Counted from the stretch's first letter, positions 6,840 to 15,390 are shown. The stretch: DNA of 15,755 bases from Acidimicrobiaceae bacterium (GCA_020637295.1 JACJWF010000029.1:1-15755); one strand, 5' to 3'. The notes: generated by a model from the letters alone, not told the origin. Program-made: numbers and translations.

Positions 6840-7739
6840 ATGGCGCTGACGTTCCCGGTCGCGCCGATGAAGGCGGCGATCGGCAACCTGCCGCCGGCGA
6901 GCCAGGACGACCAGTGGGCGTACGAGATCAAGTGGGACGGCTACCGCACGCTGGCGTTCGTGCGCGACGGTGCCGTGCGGCTGCAGAGCTCGACCGGCAT
7001 CGACGTCACCGGCACCTACCCGGAGCTGGCCGGCTTCGCCGAGGCGGTGAACGCCGGGTCGGCCATCGTCGATGGTGAGCTGGTGGTGCTGGACGCGGAG
7101 GGCCGGCCCAACTTCGGGATGCTCCAGCGTCACCAGACCCAGGTGGCGTTCTACGCCTTCGACGTGCTGCAGATCGAGGGCACCGACTGCATCGCCCTGC
7201 CCTACGAGCAGCGGCGGGCGTTGCTGACCTCGCTGGTGGAAGCCGGGCCGAACTGGATGGTGCCGGCGCACCGTGTGGGCGACGGCGCTGCCCTCCTGGC
7301 GGCCAGCGCGGCCCGGGGCCTGGAAGGTGTGATGGCCAAGCGGCTCGGCTCGCCGTACCAGCCGGGGAAGCGCTCGCCGAACTGGCGCAAGGTGAAGAAC
7401 CGGCAACGGTTGGAAGTGGTCGTCGGCGGGTTCGATGTGGGCACCGGGTCGCGCTCGACGACCTTCGGATCGCTGCTGGTCGGCCTGCCGGAGGCAGACG
7501 GGTCGCTGCGCTTCTGCGGCGCCGTCGGCACCGGCTTCACCCAGGCACGGCTGGAGGCCCTCGCCGTCCAACTCCGCGGCCTGGCCCAGCGGGATTGCCC
7601 GTTCTCCTCCCTGCCACCGCGGTCCTACCTCAAGGCCGACGTCACCTGGGTGCGGCCGGAGCTGCGGGCCATCGTGGAGATCGCCGAGATCACCAACGAC
7701 GGCTTCATCCGCCACCCCAGCTTCATCGACCTCGTGTGA
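6840..7739 (+). CDS. Minimal ATP-dependent DNA ligase (LigC/LigD-ligase type)
   Basis: A 299-residue ATP-dependent DNA ligase containing only the adenylation domain and the OB-fold. Motif I is YEIKWDGYR with the adenylated lysine at K31. Motif III is FYAFDVL (104-110), motif IV is LEGVMAKRLGSPYQPG (161-176, K167), and motif V is NWRKVKNRQRLE (181-192). The C-terminus AIVEIAEITNDGFIRHPSF (278-295) matches the end of the LigD ligase domain. Stand-alone enzymes of this size belong to the LigC group, implicated in end joining or repair. No Ku, polymerase or nuclease gene is present in the window, and its position after acyl-CoA genes is odd. ATG 6840 begins right where the LigD-like homology begins. 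Upstream TAGCGG (6826-6831) is only a poor promoter match and no ribosome binding site is evident, so it may be co-transcribed with the CoA-transferase. Confidence 0.93.
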   Translation: MALTFPVAPMKAAIGNLPPASQDDQWAYEIKWDGYRTLAFVRDGAVRLQSSTGIDVTGTYPELAGFAEAVNAGSAIVDGELVVLDAEGRPNFGMLQRHQTQVAFYAFDVLQIEGTDCIALPYEQRRALLTSLVEAGPNWMVPAHRVGDGAALLAASAARGLEGVMAKRLGSPYQPGKRSPNWRKVKNRQRLEVVVGGFDVGTGSRSTTFGSLLVGLPEADGSLRFCGAVGTGFTQARLEALAVQLRGLAQRDCPFSSLPPRSYLKADVTWVRPELRAIVEIAEITNDGFIRHPSFIDLV

Positions 7740-7743
7740 CCGC

Positions 7744-7815
7744 GCCGGCCGGGTGGGTGGGGAGCGTGCCGGCCGGGTGGGTGGGGAGCGTGCCGGCCGG
7801 GTGGGTGGGGAGCGT
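7744..7815 (+). repeat. Perfect 24-bp tandem repeat, three copies, G-rich
   Basis: Three identical head-to-tail 24-bp units occupy 7744-7767, 7768-7791 and 7792-7815. Each contains GCCGGCC followed by GGGTGGGTGGGG and AGCGT. They fill the gap between the DNA ligase stop (7739) and the kynureninase start. The nine G tracts on the coding strand could form quadruplexes. Because the copies are perfect and 24 is divisible by 3, they look recently expanded and leave several spurious frames open. The third unit supplies a purine-rich GGGGAG at 7807-7812. Confidence 0.95.
7807..7812 (+). promoter_or_regulatory. Candidate ribosome binding site inside last repeat unit
   Basis: GGGGAG in the third 24-bp unit is 8 nt upstream of GTG 7821, a normal Shine-Dalgarno distance. 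It supports the 7821 start of kynureninase. The competing view is a leaderless start at GTG 7839, which has CAGACT (7825-7830) 8 nt upstream, a one-base departure from TANNNT. Confidence 0.4.
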
Positions 7816-7820
7816 GCACA

Positions 7821-8990
7821 GTGGCAGACTCGACGCTCGTGATCACCCGTGACGATGCGCTGGTGCTGGACGCCAACGACGACCTGGCCCACTTCCGCGG
7901 CCGCTTCCACATCCCGAACCCGGGGGTCGTGTACCTCGACGGCAACTCGCTGGGCATGCCGCCGAAGCGGACGATCGAGCGGCTGCGCGAGGTGTACGAG
8001 GACGACTGGGCCACCGGGCTGATCCGCAGCTGGGACCACTGGATCGACTACCCGCAGCGGGTCGGCGACGTGCTGGCCCCGCTGATCGGCGCCGCGCCCG
8101 GCGAGGTGGTCGTCCACGACACGACGACGATGAACGTGTACCAGCTCGTCCACGCCGCGATCGCCTTGCGACCCGGGCGGCGCACCATCGCCATCAGCGC
8201 CGACGACTTCCCCACCGACCGCTATGTCGTGGACGGCATCGCCAACGCCACCGGCCACCGGGTGCAGCACGGCTTCGACGACCTCGGCGACGTCGCTGTC
8301 TGCGTGCGCAGCGTCATCGACTACCGCACCGCCGAGCTGGTGGACGTCGCCGCCGAAACCGCCCGGGCCCACGCCGCCGGCGCCCTGGTGGTGTGGGACC
8401 TGTCGCACGCCGTCGGCGCGATCGAGATCGACCTTCACGCCTGCGGGGTGCAGCTGGCCATCGGATGCAGCTACAAGTTCCTCAATGGCGGGCCCGGCGC
8501 GCCGGCCTGGACGTACGTGGCCGCCGAGCTGCAGCCGGTGATCGAGCAGCCGATCTGGGGTTGGTTCGCCACGGTGGACCAGTTCGCCATGGGGCCGACG
8601 TTCCAGCCGCGGCCGGACATCGCCCGCGTCCTCTTGGGCACCCCGTCGATCCTCGCCCTCGCCGCCGCGGAGGTGGGGATCGCCCTGTCGGCCGAGGCCG
8701 GCATGGGCCACATCCACGCCAAGGGCCGCTCGCTGACATGGTTCGCCATCGAGCTGTGCGACCAGTTCGGCCTGCCCACCCCCACGCCACGGGACCCGGA
8801 CCGGCGCGGCAACCATGTGGCCATCGCCGTCCCCAACGCCAAGGCGATCGTGCAGGAGTTGGCGGGCCGCGGGATCATCTTCGACTTCCGCGAGCCGGAC
8901 ATCATCCGCGCCGGCTGCTCACCGCTGACGACGCGCTTCACCGACGTCTACGACGGCATCGCCGCCGTGGCCGGGCTGGCCACACGCTGA
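7821..8990 (+). CDS. kynU: Kynureninase
   Basis: A PLP-dependent kynureninase that cleaves L-kynurenine to anthranilate and alanine, or 3-hydroxykynurenine to 3-hydroxyanthranilate. The N-terminal YLDGNSLGMPPKR (38-50) is characteristic of the family. The FPTDRY motif (130-135), VVWDLSHAVGA with the PLP-pairing D193, and the Schiff-base lysine K219 in GCSYKFLNGGPG are all visible. The 389 residues are a usual bacterial length. GTG 7821 is used because a GGGGAG lies 8 nt upstream; GTG 7839 would shorten the protein by six residues and leave all motifs intact. No tryptophan 2,3-dioxygenase, arylformamidase or kynurenine monooxygenase gene is in the window, so the rest of the pathway must be elsewhere. 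The three-copy G-rich repeat lies immediately upstream and may affect its expression. A strong hairpin begins 4 nt after the stop. Confidence 0.93.
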   Translation: MADSTLVITRDDALVLDANDDLAHFRGRFHIPNPGVVYLDGNSLGMPPKRTIERLREVYEDDWATGLIRSWDHWIDYPQRVGDVLAPLIGAAPGEVVVHDTTTMNVYQLVHAAIALRPGRRTIAISADDFPTDRYVVDGIANATGHRVQHGFDDLGDVAVCVRSVIDYRTAELVDVAAETARAHAAGALVVWDLSHAVGAIEIDLHACGVQLAIGCSYKFLNGGPGAPAWTYVAAELQPVIEQPIWGWFATVDQFAMGPTFQPRPDIARVLLGTPSILALAAAEVGIALSAEAGMGHIHAKGRSLTWFAIELCDQFGLPTPTPRDPDRRGNHVAIAVPNAKAIVQELAGRGIIFDFREPDIIRAGCSPLTTRFTDVYDGIAAVAGLATR

Positions 8991-8994
8991 CCCA

Positions 8995-9038
8995 GTCGGA
9001 GGGTTTCGTGCTCGCCTCCGAGCCGGAAACCCTCCGAC
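8995..9038 (+). terminator. Long hairpin after kynureninase, probable terminator
   Basis: Perfect 13-bp arms GTCGGAGGGTTTC (8995-9007) and GAAACCCTCCGAC (9026-9038) enclose an 18-nt loop that itself contains a small hairpin, GCTCG (9010-9014) with CGAGC (9019-9023). It starts 4 nt past the kynureninase stop. There is no T run, as is common for actinobacterial terminators. It could equally be part of the control region of the next gene, because its right arm is shared with a second inverted repeat. Confidence 0.6.
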
Positions 9039-9046
9039 CGGTTTCC
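9025..9046. promoter_or_regulatory. Inverted repeat abutting BVMO -10 box, possible operator
   Basis: GGAAACC (9025-9031) and GGTTTCC (9040-9046) form a 7-bp inverted repeat with an 8-bp spacer, ending directly against TACACT (9047-9052). It spans the -35/-10 spacer of the monooxygenase promoter, where a repressor would block polymerase. With GGTTTC at 9002-9007, this gives three half-sites in the region. The left arm is the same DNA used by the preceding hairpin. No regulator gene is adjacent. Confidence 0.5.
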
Positions 9047-9052
9047 TACACT
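9047..9052 (+). promoter_or_regulatory. -10 box of BVMO gene
   Basis: TACACT fits TANNNT. It is 12 nt before GTG 9065 and 21 nt before ATG 9074, so the transcript would have a short leader if ATG is used. GGGGGTGG at 9061-9068 could act as a weak ribosome binding site for ATG 9074. Confidence 0.5.
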
Positions 9053-9073
9053 CCGGCGTCGGGGGTGGTGGCG

Positions 9074-10681
9074 ATGGGCGACCAGCAGGCAATCGACTAC
9101 GACGTAGTCGTCATCGGGGCCGGGTTCGGCGGCATGTACATGCTGTACCGGCTTCGCCAACTGGGGTTCACGGCCCGCGCCGTGGAGGCGGCCGACGACG
9201 TCGGCGGCACGTGGTACTGGAACCGCTACCCCGGCGCCCGCTGCGACGTGGAGAGCGTGGAGTACAGCTACAGCTTCGACGCCCAGTTGCAGCAGGACTG
9301 GGTGTGGACGGAGCGCTACGCAGCCCAGCCGGAGATCCTCCGCTACGCACAGCACGTGGCCGACCGCTTCGACCTGCGCCGCGATATCAGCTTCATGTCG
9401 CGTGTGGACGCGGCGACGTTCGACGACACGGCCGCGACATGGACCGTGGACGTGAGCGGGCAGCACGCCGGCACCCTCCGGTCGCGCTTCCTGGTGTCCG
9501 CCGTCGGCTGCCTCAGCAGCACCAACTGGCCGGACATCCCGGGGCGGGACACGTTCGCCGGCGACCGCTACCACACCGGCCAGTGGCCCCACCACGAGGT
9601 GGACTTCACCGGCAAGGTGGTGGGGGTGATCGGCACCGGGTCGTCCGGCATCCAATCGATCCCGATCATCGCCCAGCAGGCCGAGCACCTGTACGTGTTC
9701 CAGCGCACACCCAACTACACCGTCCCCGCCCACAACCGGCCGATGCCTGCCGAGGAGCTCGCCGAGCTGAAGGCCCGTTACGACGAGATCCGGGCGATCG
9801 ACCGCACCCTCTCCGGCGGCTTCGGCGCCCAGTACCCGAGGGGCACCGTCGGGGCGATGGACGTCAGCGACGAGGAACGCGCCGCCGAGTACCAGCGACG
9901 GTGGGACATCGGCGGCTTCACCTACCTCGGCGGCTTCACCGACGCCCTGCTGTCCAAGGAGTCCAACTTCACCGCAGCCGAGTTCGTCCGCGGCAAGATC
10001 CGCGAGATCGTCACGGACCCGGAGGTGGCCGCCCTGCTGAGCCCGGACCATGTCATCGCCTGCAAGCGGCTGTGCTTCGACACGGGGTACTACGAGACCT
10101 ACAACCGGCCGAACGTGACGCTGGTGGACATCCACGACGGCGGCATCGAGGAGATCACGCCCACCGGCCTGCGGGCAGGTGGGGCCGACTACGCGCTCGA
10201 CGCGCTGGTCTTCGCCACCGGGTTCGACGCGATGACCGGGACGCTGCTGAGGATGGACATCCGCGGGCCGGAGCTGTCGCTGAGGGAGGCGTGGAGCGCC
10301 GGGCCGCGCACCTACCTCGGCCTCGGCGTGCACGGCATCCCGAACTTCTTCGTCATCACCGGCCCCGGCAGCCCGAGCGTGCTGACCAACATGATCATGT
10401 CGATCGAGCAGCACGTCGAATGGATCGGCGACTGCCTGGCGGCCATGCGGGCCGGCGGGCAGCAGCGCATCGAAGCCACGGAGGATGCCCAGGACCAGTG
10501 GGTCGGGTACGTCAACGCCGTCGCCGATGCCACCCTGTTCCCCACCTGCAACTCGTGGTACCTCGGCGCCAACGTGCCCGGCAAGACCCGGGTGTTCATG
10601 CCCCTGCCGGGCCTACCGCCGTACCGCGAGCAGTGCGACGCCGTCGCGGCGAACGGCTACGAGGGCTTCGTGCTGGCCTAG
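9074..10681 (+). CDS. Flavin-dependent Baeyer-Villiger monooxygenase (cyclohexanone monooxygenase-like)
   Basis: A 535-residue FAD- and NADPH-dependent monooxygenase that inserts one oxygen next to a ketone to give an ester or lactone. The FAD Rossmann motif VIGAGFGGMYMLYRLR (13-28) is followed by GGTWYWNRYPGARCDVES, typical of cyclohexanone monooxygenases. The Baeyer-Villiger fingerprint FxGxxxHxxxWP is intact as FAGDRYHTGQWP (161-172). The NADPH Rossmann motif GTGSSGIQSIP (187-197) follows, and ACKRLCFDTGYYETYNRPNV contains the conserved Lys-Arg that stabilises the peroxyflavin. ATG 9074 gives eight residues before the first beta strand; in-frame GTG 9065 or 9068 would add two or three residues. 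It has its own promoter region with an inverted repeat, suggesting substrate-responsive control. The ketone substrate is unknown (cyclic, linear or steroid ketones are all handled by this family). No hydrolase for the resulting ester is visible next to it. Confidence 0.94.
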   Translation: MGDQQAIDYDVVVIGAGFGGMYMLYRLRQLGFTARAVEAADDVGGTWYWNRYPGARCDVESVEYSYSFDAQLQQDWVWTERYAAQPEILRYAQHVADRFDLRRDISFMSRVDAATFDDTAATWTVDVSGQHAGTLRSRFLVSAVGCLSSTNWPDIPGRDTFAGDRYHTGQWPHHEVDFTGKVVGVIGTGSSGIQSIPIIAQQAEHLYVFQRTPNYTVPAHNRPMPAEELAELKARYDEIRAIDRTLSGGFGAQYPRGTVGAMDVSDEERAAEYQRRWDIGGFTYLGGFTDALLSKESNFTAAEFVRGKIREIVTDPEVAALLSPDHVIACKRLCFDTGYYETYNRPNVTLVDIHDGGIEEITPTGLRAGGADYALDALVFATGFDAMTGTLLRMDIRGPELSLREAWSAGPRTYLGLGVHGIPNFFVITGPGSPSVLTNMIMSIEQHVEWIGDCLAAMRAGGQQRIEATEDAQDQWVGYVNAVADATLFPTCNSWYLGANVPGKTRVFMPLPGLPPYREQCDAVAANGYEGFVLA

Positions 10682-10701
10682 CCGCGGCCTGCGAGTATTC
10701 G

Positions 10702-10726
10702 GGGCGGCGGCGGCGCCGTGCCGCCC
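10702..10726. promoter_or_regulatory. GC inverted repeat abutting methyltransferase -10 box
   Basis: GGGCGGC (10702-10708) and GCCGCCC (10720-10726) form a 7-bp inverted repeat with an 11-bp spacer, ending directly against TACCAT. The placement copies the inverted repeat of the BVMO promoter, but the all-GC arms in a GC-rich genome could arise by chance. Confidence 0.3.
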
Positions 10727-10732
10727 TACCAT
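10727..10732 (+). promoter_or_regulatory. Leaderless -10 box of methyltransferase gene
   Basis: TACCAT is followed by 6 nt and ATG 10739. It favours this start over the in-frame GTG at 10718, which lies upstream of the box. Confidence 0.6.
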
Positions 10733-10738
10733 CCGCAC

Positions 10739-11623
10739 ATGGAAAACACGGAGCCTGCGGGCGCGCCGGCGGCGGAGATCCTCGCCGCGCACTACTTCGC
10801 CGGCATCCTCGGCATGTCGATGCTGCGCCGCTGGTACGAGGACGCCGAGTTCAACGAGGCACGGCTAGCCGAGCTGGCTGCCCTGCTGGCCAACCGGCAC
10901 GAGTTCCCGCACTCGCTGGCGCTGTCGCCGCTGGAGCACGAATTGCTCGACGGCTACGCCAGATGGTCCGCCTCGTATGACGGCCACAACCCCCTGATCG
11001 AGGCGGAGGAACCGCACGTGCACGACCTGCTCACGCCGCACCTCGGTGCAGACGTCCGGGCGCTCGACGGTGCCTGCGGCACGGGGCGCCACGCCGCCTG
11101 GCTGGCCGCGCAGGGTTGCACCGTCGACGGCGTGGACCAGTCAGAGGCGATGCTGGCGGTGGCGCGCGAGAAGGTGCCCGGCGCTGCGTTCCACGAGGCC
11201 AACCTGACGGCGCTGCCGTTCGACGACGCCACCTTCGACGTCGCCGTGTGTGCGCTGGCGCTGTGTCACCTCGCCGACCCCACCAACGGCATCGTCGAGC
11301 TCGGCCGGGTGCTGCGGCCGGGCGGCACCCTGGTGATCACCGACCCGCACACCAGCTCCGCTCTCCTCGGCGGCCAGGCCTTCTTCGGCGGCATCGTCGA
11401 CGGCGAGCCAATGCGCTGGGTGCGCAACCACTACCACTCTGCGGCCACATGGCTGCGGGCCTTCCGCACCGCCGGCCTCGAGGTGACGGACTGCCGCGAG
11501 CCCGAGTTCACCGACGCGCAGACCGCCGCGTCGCCGAGCGCGCTGTTCTATCCGGATGCGCTGAAGGCCGCCGCGGGCGACCTGCCCGGCCTGTGGGTGT
11601 GGGCGCTCACGAAACGGGCCTGA
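10739..11623 (+). CDS. Class I SAM-dependent methyltransferase
   Basis: A 294-residue methyltransferase with a Rossmann-like fold. Motif I is VRALDGACGTGRHAAWLA (106-123), the acidic post-I residue lies in VDGVDQSE (D133), motif II/III is FDVAVCALALCHL (166-178), and the post-motif LGRVLRPGGTLVITDPH (188-204) is present. These place it in the large UbiE/COQ5-like small-molecule group. The first 80 residues form a helical extension, and RWSASYDGHNP just before the fold resembles the YD signature of this group. The start at 10739 is chosen from the TACCAT box. It lies 57 bp after the BVMO and 45 bp before an unknown gene. The methyl acceptor is unknown and the neighbours do not identify it. Confidence 0.9.
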   Translation: MENTEPAGAPAAEILAAHYFAGILGMSMLRRWYEDAEFNEARLAELAALLANRHEFPHSLALSPLEHELLDGYARWSASYDGHNPLIEAEEPHVHDLLTPHLGADVRALDGACGTGRHAAWLAAQGCTVDGVDQSEAMLAVAREKVPGAAFHEANLTALPFDDATFDVAVCALALCHLADPTNGIVELGRVLRPGGTLVITDPHTSSALLGGQAFFGGIVDGEPMRWVRNHYHSAATWLRAFRTAGLEVTDCREPEFTDAQTAASPSALFYPDALKAAAGDLPGLWVWALTKRA

Positions 11624-11656
11624 CGGAGGCCGACGAAGCACGGGAACGCGAGCGGC

Positions 11657-11662
11657 TACGTT
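11657..11662 (+). promoter_or_regulatory. Leaderless -10 box of the 528-residue protein gene
   Basis: TACGTT is followed by 6 nt and ATG 11669. No ribosome binding site is visible. The 45-bp gap to the methyltransferase gene contains nothing else noticeable. Confidence 0.6.
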
Positions 11663-11668
11663 CGCACG

Positions 11669-13255
11669 ATGGGCTTCTTCAAGGACCTCAAGCAGACGCT
11701 GCAGGGCAACACCGACCTGTCCCAGCTGACACCCGAGCAACAGGCCACGGTGCAGCGCAACCTGGCCGACGTGGCAGCCCGGCAGGCAGAGGCGAACGCG
11801 GCAATGGCCGCTGCCACACAGCGGCAGGTGGACGCCGGCAACTCGACGGTGCTGTTCGGGCCCGTGGAGCACGCCCGGTACGGGGCGGCCCCCGCGGCGG
11901 GCGCACCCATGCCCACGACGGCCAAGGGCGCCTTCCGCGCCGGGCTGCGGGACATGGTGGCCGGCGTGAAGGGCACCATCGGCGACGCCCGCCAGGCGAT
12001 CGCCGAGGACTTCGACCGCGGCGAGACCGACCCGGCGCGGGCCGCGGCAATCGGCCAGTCCGAGCGCGCCGCGCGGGACGCCGCCCGCAGCCCGTACCTC
12101 GCCGGACCGCCGGCCGGCCCGCTCATCACCCGGGTCGTCACCACCGGCGCGTCGCAGCTCGCCGAGGTGGCCGACGTGCTGCAGCGCAGCGGCCTGGCGG
12201 CGCGGCCGGACCTGCTGTACGGCGTGTACCGGGTTCCGGACCGGCTGGACCCGAACGACCGGAGGACGCGCAGCGACGAAGCGCAGGCACCTGTGGAGTG
12301 GGACATCGTGCACGCGCCGCTGCCGTCCGGACTGCCGCAGGTGCCGGTCCAGGCGGTGTGGCTGGGCATCGACGAGCACTGGGTGCGGCGACGGGTCGGG
12401 GAGACGGCGGTGATGGACGAGGAGTTGGCCGTGGACGTGTGCACGCGCCTCGGCATCGGTGACCGTCAGCTCGTCGCGGTCGCCCGGGTGCTGTCGGCCG
12501 CAGCGCGTCTGGAATCGACCGATGCCGATGGGACGCACTTCTGGTCGGCCACGGAGCTACGCCCACTTGGGGTGGTCGCGTTTCACACACATCCAGGTGC
12601 CGACGCAGCGTTGCCCGCGCTCGGCGCCCACCTCCCACTCGTCCATTCCGCCCCCGCCGGTCTGCATGTGGAGGTGCTCAACTGGCACAGCATCGCTGCG
12701 GAGGTGCAGCCCCGGCCGCAGCTGCCGGCGCTGGTGCCCGCCCGCTTCCCCCACCTGCCGGCAACGCCGCAGGAACTGCTGACGATGTACCTGGAGGTCG
12801 TCGGTGTGCGACCGGAGGACTGCGTGAGCACGCAGGTGACGGTGCAGGCAGCGATGGCCGTCGCTCCCTACGGCAACGAGCTCACCGGCAACATGGCCCG
12901 CCTGCCGGAATTGCCGTGTGCCGACGGCGTCGCCCGCCCGCGGCTGCACGGTGGCGACGGTGTGGTGGTCGGCTACCGCGACCGGCCCGACTACCAGGAG
13001 GGCCGGCAGCGTTGGGCCGCCTACTGCCAGCAGGTCCTGTTCGCCCGGCTGCACCTGGAGACCGGCGCCCGCAAGCCGGTCGAGCCGCACTGGGCCGACT
13101 CGCACGCCGTCGCCGCGGCCACCGAGCGGTTCCTCGCCTCGGGCGTCGGCCGCGGGCTGATCGCCGTGGCCGGCGTCCTCTACGGTTCGGCCTCGTCCGC
13201 CGAGGTGGTGTTCCGCCCCGCCACCTGGCGCTACACGCAACCGGAGCCTGCCTGA
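11669..13255 (+). CDS. Conserved-looking protein of unknown function, 528 residues
   Basis: I do not recognise this family. There is no signal peptide and no membrane segment. Residues 1-60 (MGFFKDLKQTLQGNTDLSQL, then an Ala/Gln/Arg-rich stretch) look like an amphipathic or coiled-coil helix. Residues 60-150 are Ala/Pro-rich with more helical charged sequence (SERAARDAARSPYLAG). A compact domain seems to begin at PLITRVVTTG (151) and includes LLYGVYRVPDRLDP (182-195) and VEWDIVHAP (209-217). A second domain has VVAFHTHPGADAALP (302-316), VEVLNWHSIAAEV and a C-terminal alpha/beta region with GGDGVVVGYRDRPDYQEGRQ (428-447). HTHP recalls the JAMM metal motif, but the spaced Ser and Asp are missing. 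The start at ATG 11669 is supported by a TACGTT box 6 nt upstream. Composition and codon use match the neighbours, so the frame is very likely real. It converges with acetoacetyl-CoA synthetase, with 8 bp between stops. Confidence 0.85.
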   Translation: MGFFKDLKQTLQGNTDLSQLTPEQQATVQRNLADVAARQAEANAAMAAATQRQVDAGNSTVLFGPVEHARYGAAPAAGAPMPTTAKGAFRAGLRDMVAGVKGTIGDARQAIAEDFDRGETDPARAAAIGQSERAARDAARSPYLAGPPAGPLITRVVTTGASQLAEVADVLQRSGLAARPDLLYGVYRVPDRLDPNDRRTRSDEAQAPVEWDIVHAPLPSGLPQVPVQAVWLGIDEHWVRRRVGETAVMDEELAVDVCTRLGIGDRQLVAVARVLSAAARLESTDADGTHFWSATELRPLGVVAFHTHPGADAALPALGAHLPLVHSAPAGLHVEVLNWHSIAAEVQPRPQLPALVPARFPHLPATPQELLTMYLEVVGVRPEDCVSTQVTVQAAMAVAPYGNELTGNMARLPELPCADGVARPRLHGGDGVVVGYRDRPDYQEGRQRWAAYCQQVLFARLHLETGARKPVEPHWADSHAVAAATERFLASGVGRGLIAVAGVLYGSASSAEVVFRPATWRYTQPEPA

Positions 13256-13263
13256 CCCTTCGC

Positions 13264-15225
<1,962 letters not shown>

Positions 15226-15233
15226 GCCGCCGG

Positions 15234-15239
15234 AGCTTA
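15234..15239 (-). promoter_or_regulatory. Leaderless -10 box of acetoacetyl-CoA synthetase gene
   Basis: TAAGCT, read on the minus strand from 15239 to 15234, is followed by 8 nt and ATG 15225. It supports this start over the much longer open frame. Confidence 0.6.
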
Positions 15240-15250
15240 GGACCCACCAC

Positions 15251-15278
15251 CCGGCCCCGGCCCCGACCCCGGCCCCGC
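15251..15278 (-). repeat. GGGGCC-type G-rich hexamer repeat
   Basis: The minus strand reads as GGGG tracts separated by CC or TC, with a period of 6 bp and four tracts of four Gs. It lies about 12 bp upstream of the TAAGCT box, over the -35 region of the acetoacetyl-CoA synthetase promoter. Four G tracts with 2-nt loops give a strong quadruplex pattern on the non-template strand. Confidence 0.7.
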
Positions 15279-15292
15279 CAGTCCCCCAGCCC

Positions 15293-15343
15293 AACTTGTC
15301 GCGGCTCGACCACGACAATCGTCGGTCACACCCGCGACAAGTT
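15293..15343. promoter_or_regulatory. Compound inverted repeat in divergent promoter region
   Basis: Perfect 12-bp arms AACTTGTCGCGG (15293-15304) and CCGCGACAAGTT (15332-15343) enclose a 27-bp interval with a second palindrome, CGAC-AATC-GTCG (15313-15324), extended by GAC/GTC outside it. The motif TTGTCG/CGACAA occurs three times (15297-15302, 15313-15318, 15335-15340). The site lies between the divergent acetoacetyl-CoA synthetase and SDR promoters and could be an operator for both. No regulator gene is visible in the window. Confidence 0.55.
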
Positions 15344-15377
15344 CGACAGGGGGCGGAGGGGCGGTCGGGCGCGCGCC

Positions 15378-15383
15378 TACCAT
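15378..15383 (+). promoter_or_regulatory. Leaderless -10 box of SDR gene
   Basis: TACCAT is followed by exactly 7 nt and ATG 15391. It is the same hexamer as at the methyltransferase gene. Confidence 0.65.
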
Positions 15384-15390
15384 CGGGCAC

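Noticed and set aside
7744..7815. CRISPR array
   Set aside because: The three copies are directly adjacent with no spacers, and no cas gene is in the window.
7743..7852. A repeat-containing peptide encoded by the 24-bp array
   Set aside because: The array stays open in several frames only because 24 is a multiple of three. The frames have no start signal of their own and belong to shadows of the ligase or kynureninase genes.
6384..8816. An 810-codon minus-strand open frame covering the ligase and kynureninase region
   Set aside because: The opposite strand carries three proteins with complete catalytic motifs in this interval. The minus-strand translation has no domain and includes a reading of the 24-bp repeat.
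12572..12633. JAMM/MPN metalloprotease in the 528-residue protein, from its HTHP motif
   Set aside because: The JAMM signature needs Ser and Asp at set distances after the second His; here those positions are Pro and Gly. A coincidental or diverged motif is more likely.
13256..13263. Bidirectional terminator between the unknown gene and acetoacetyl-CoA synthetase
   Set aside because: The gap is 8 bp and neither it nor the adjacent coding ends shows a clear stem-loop or T run.
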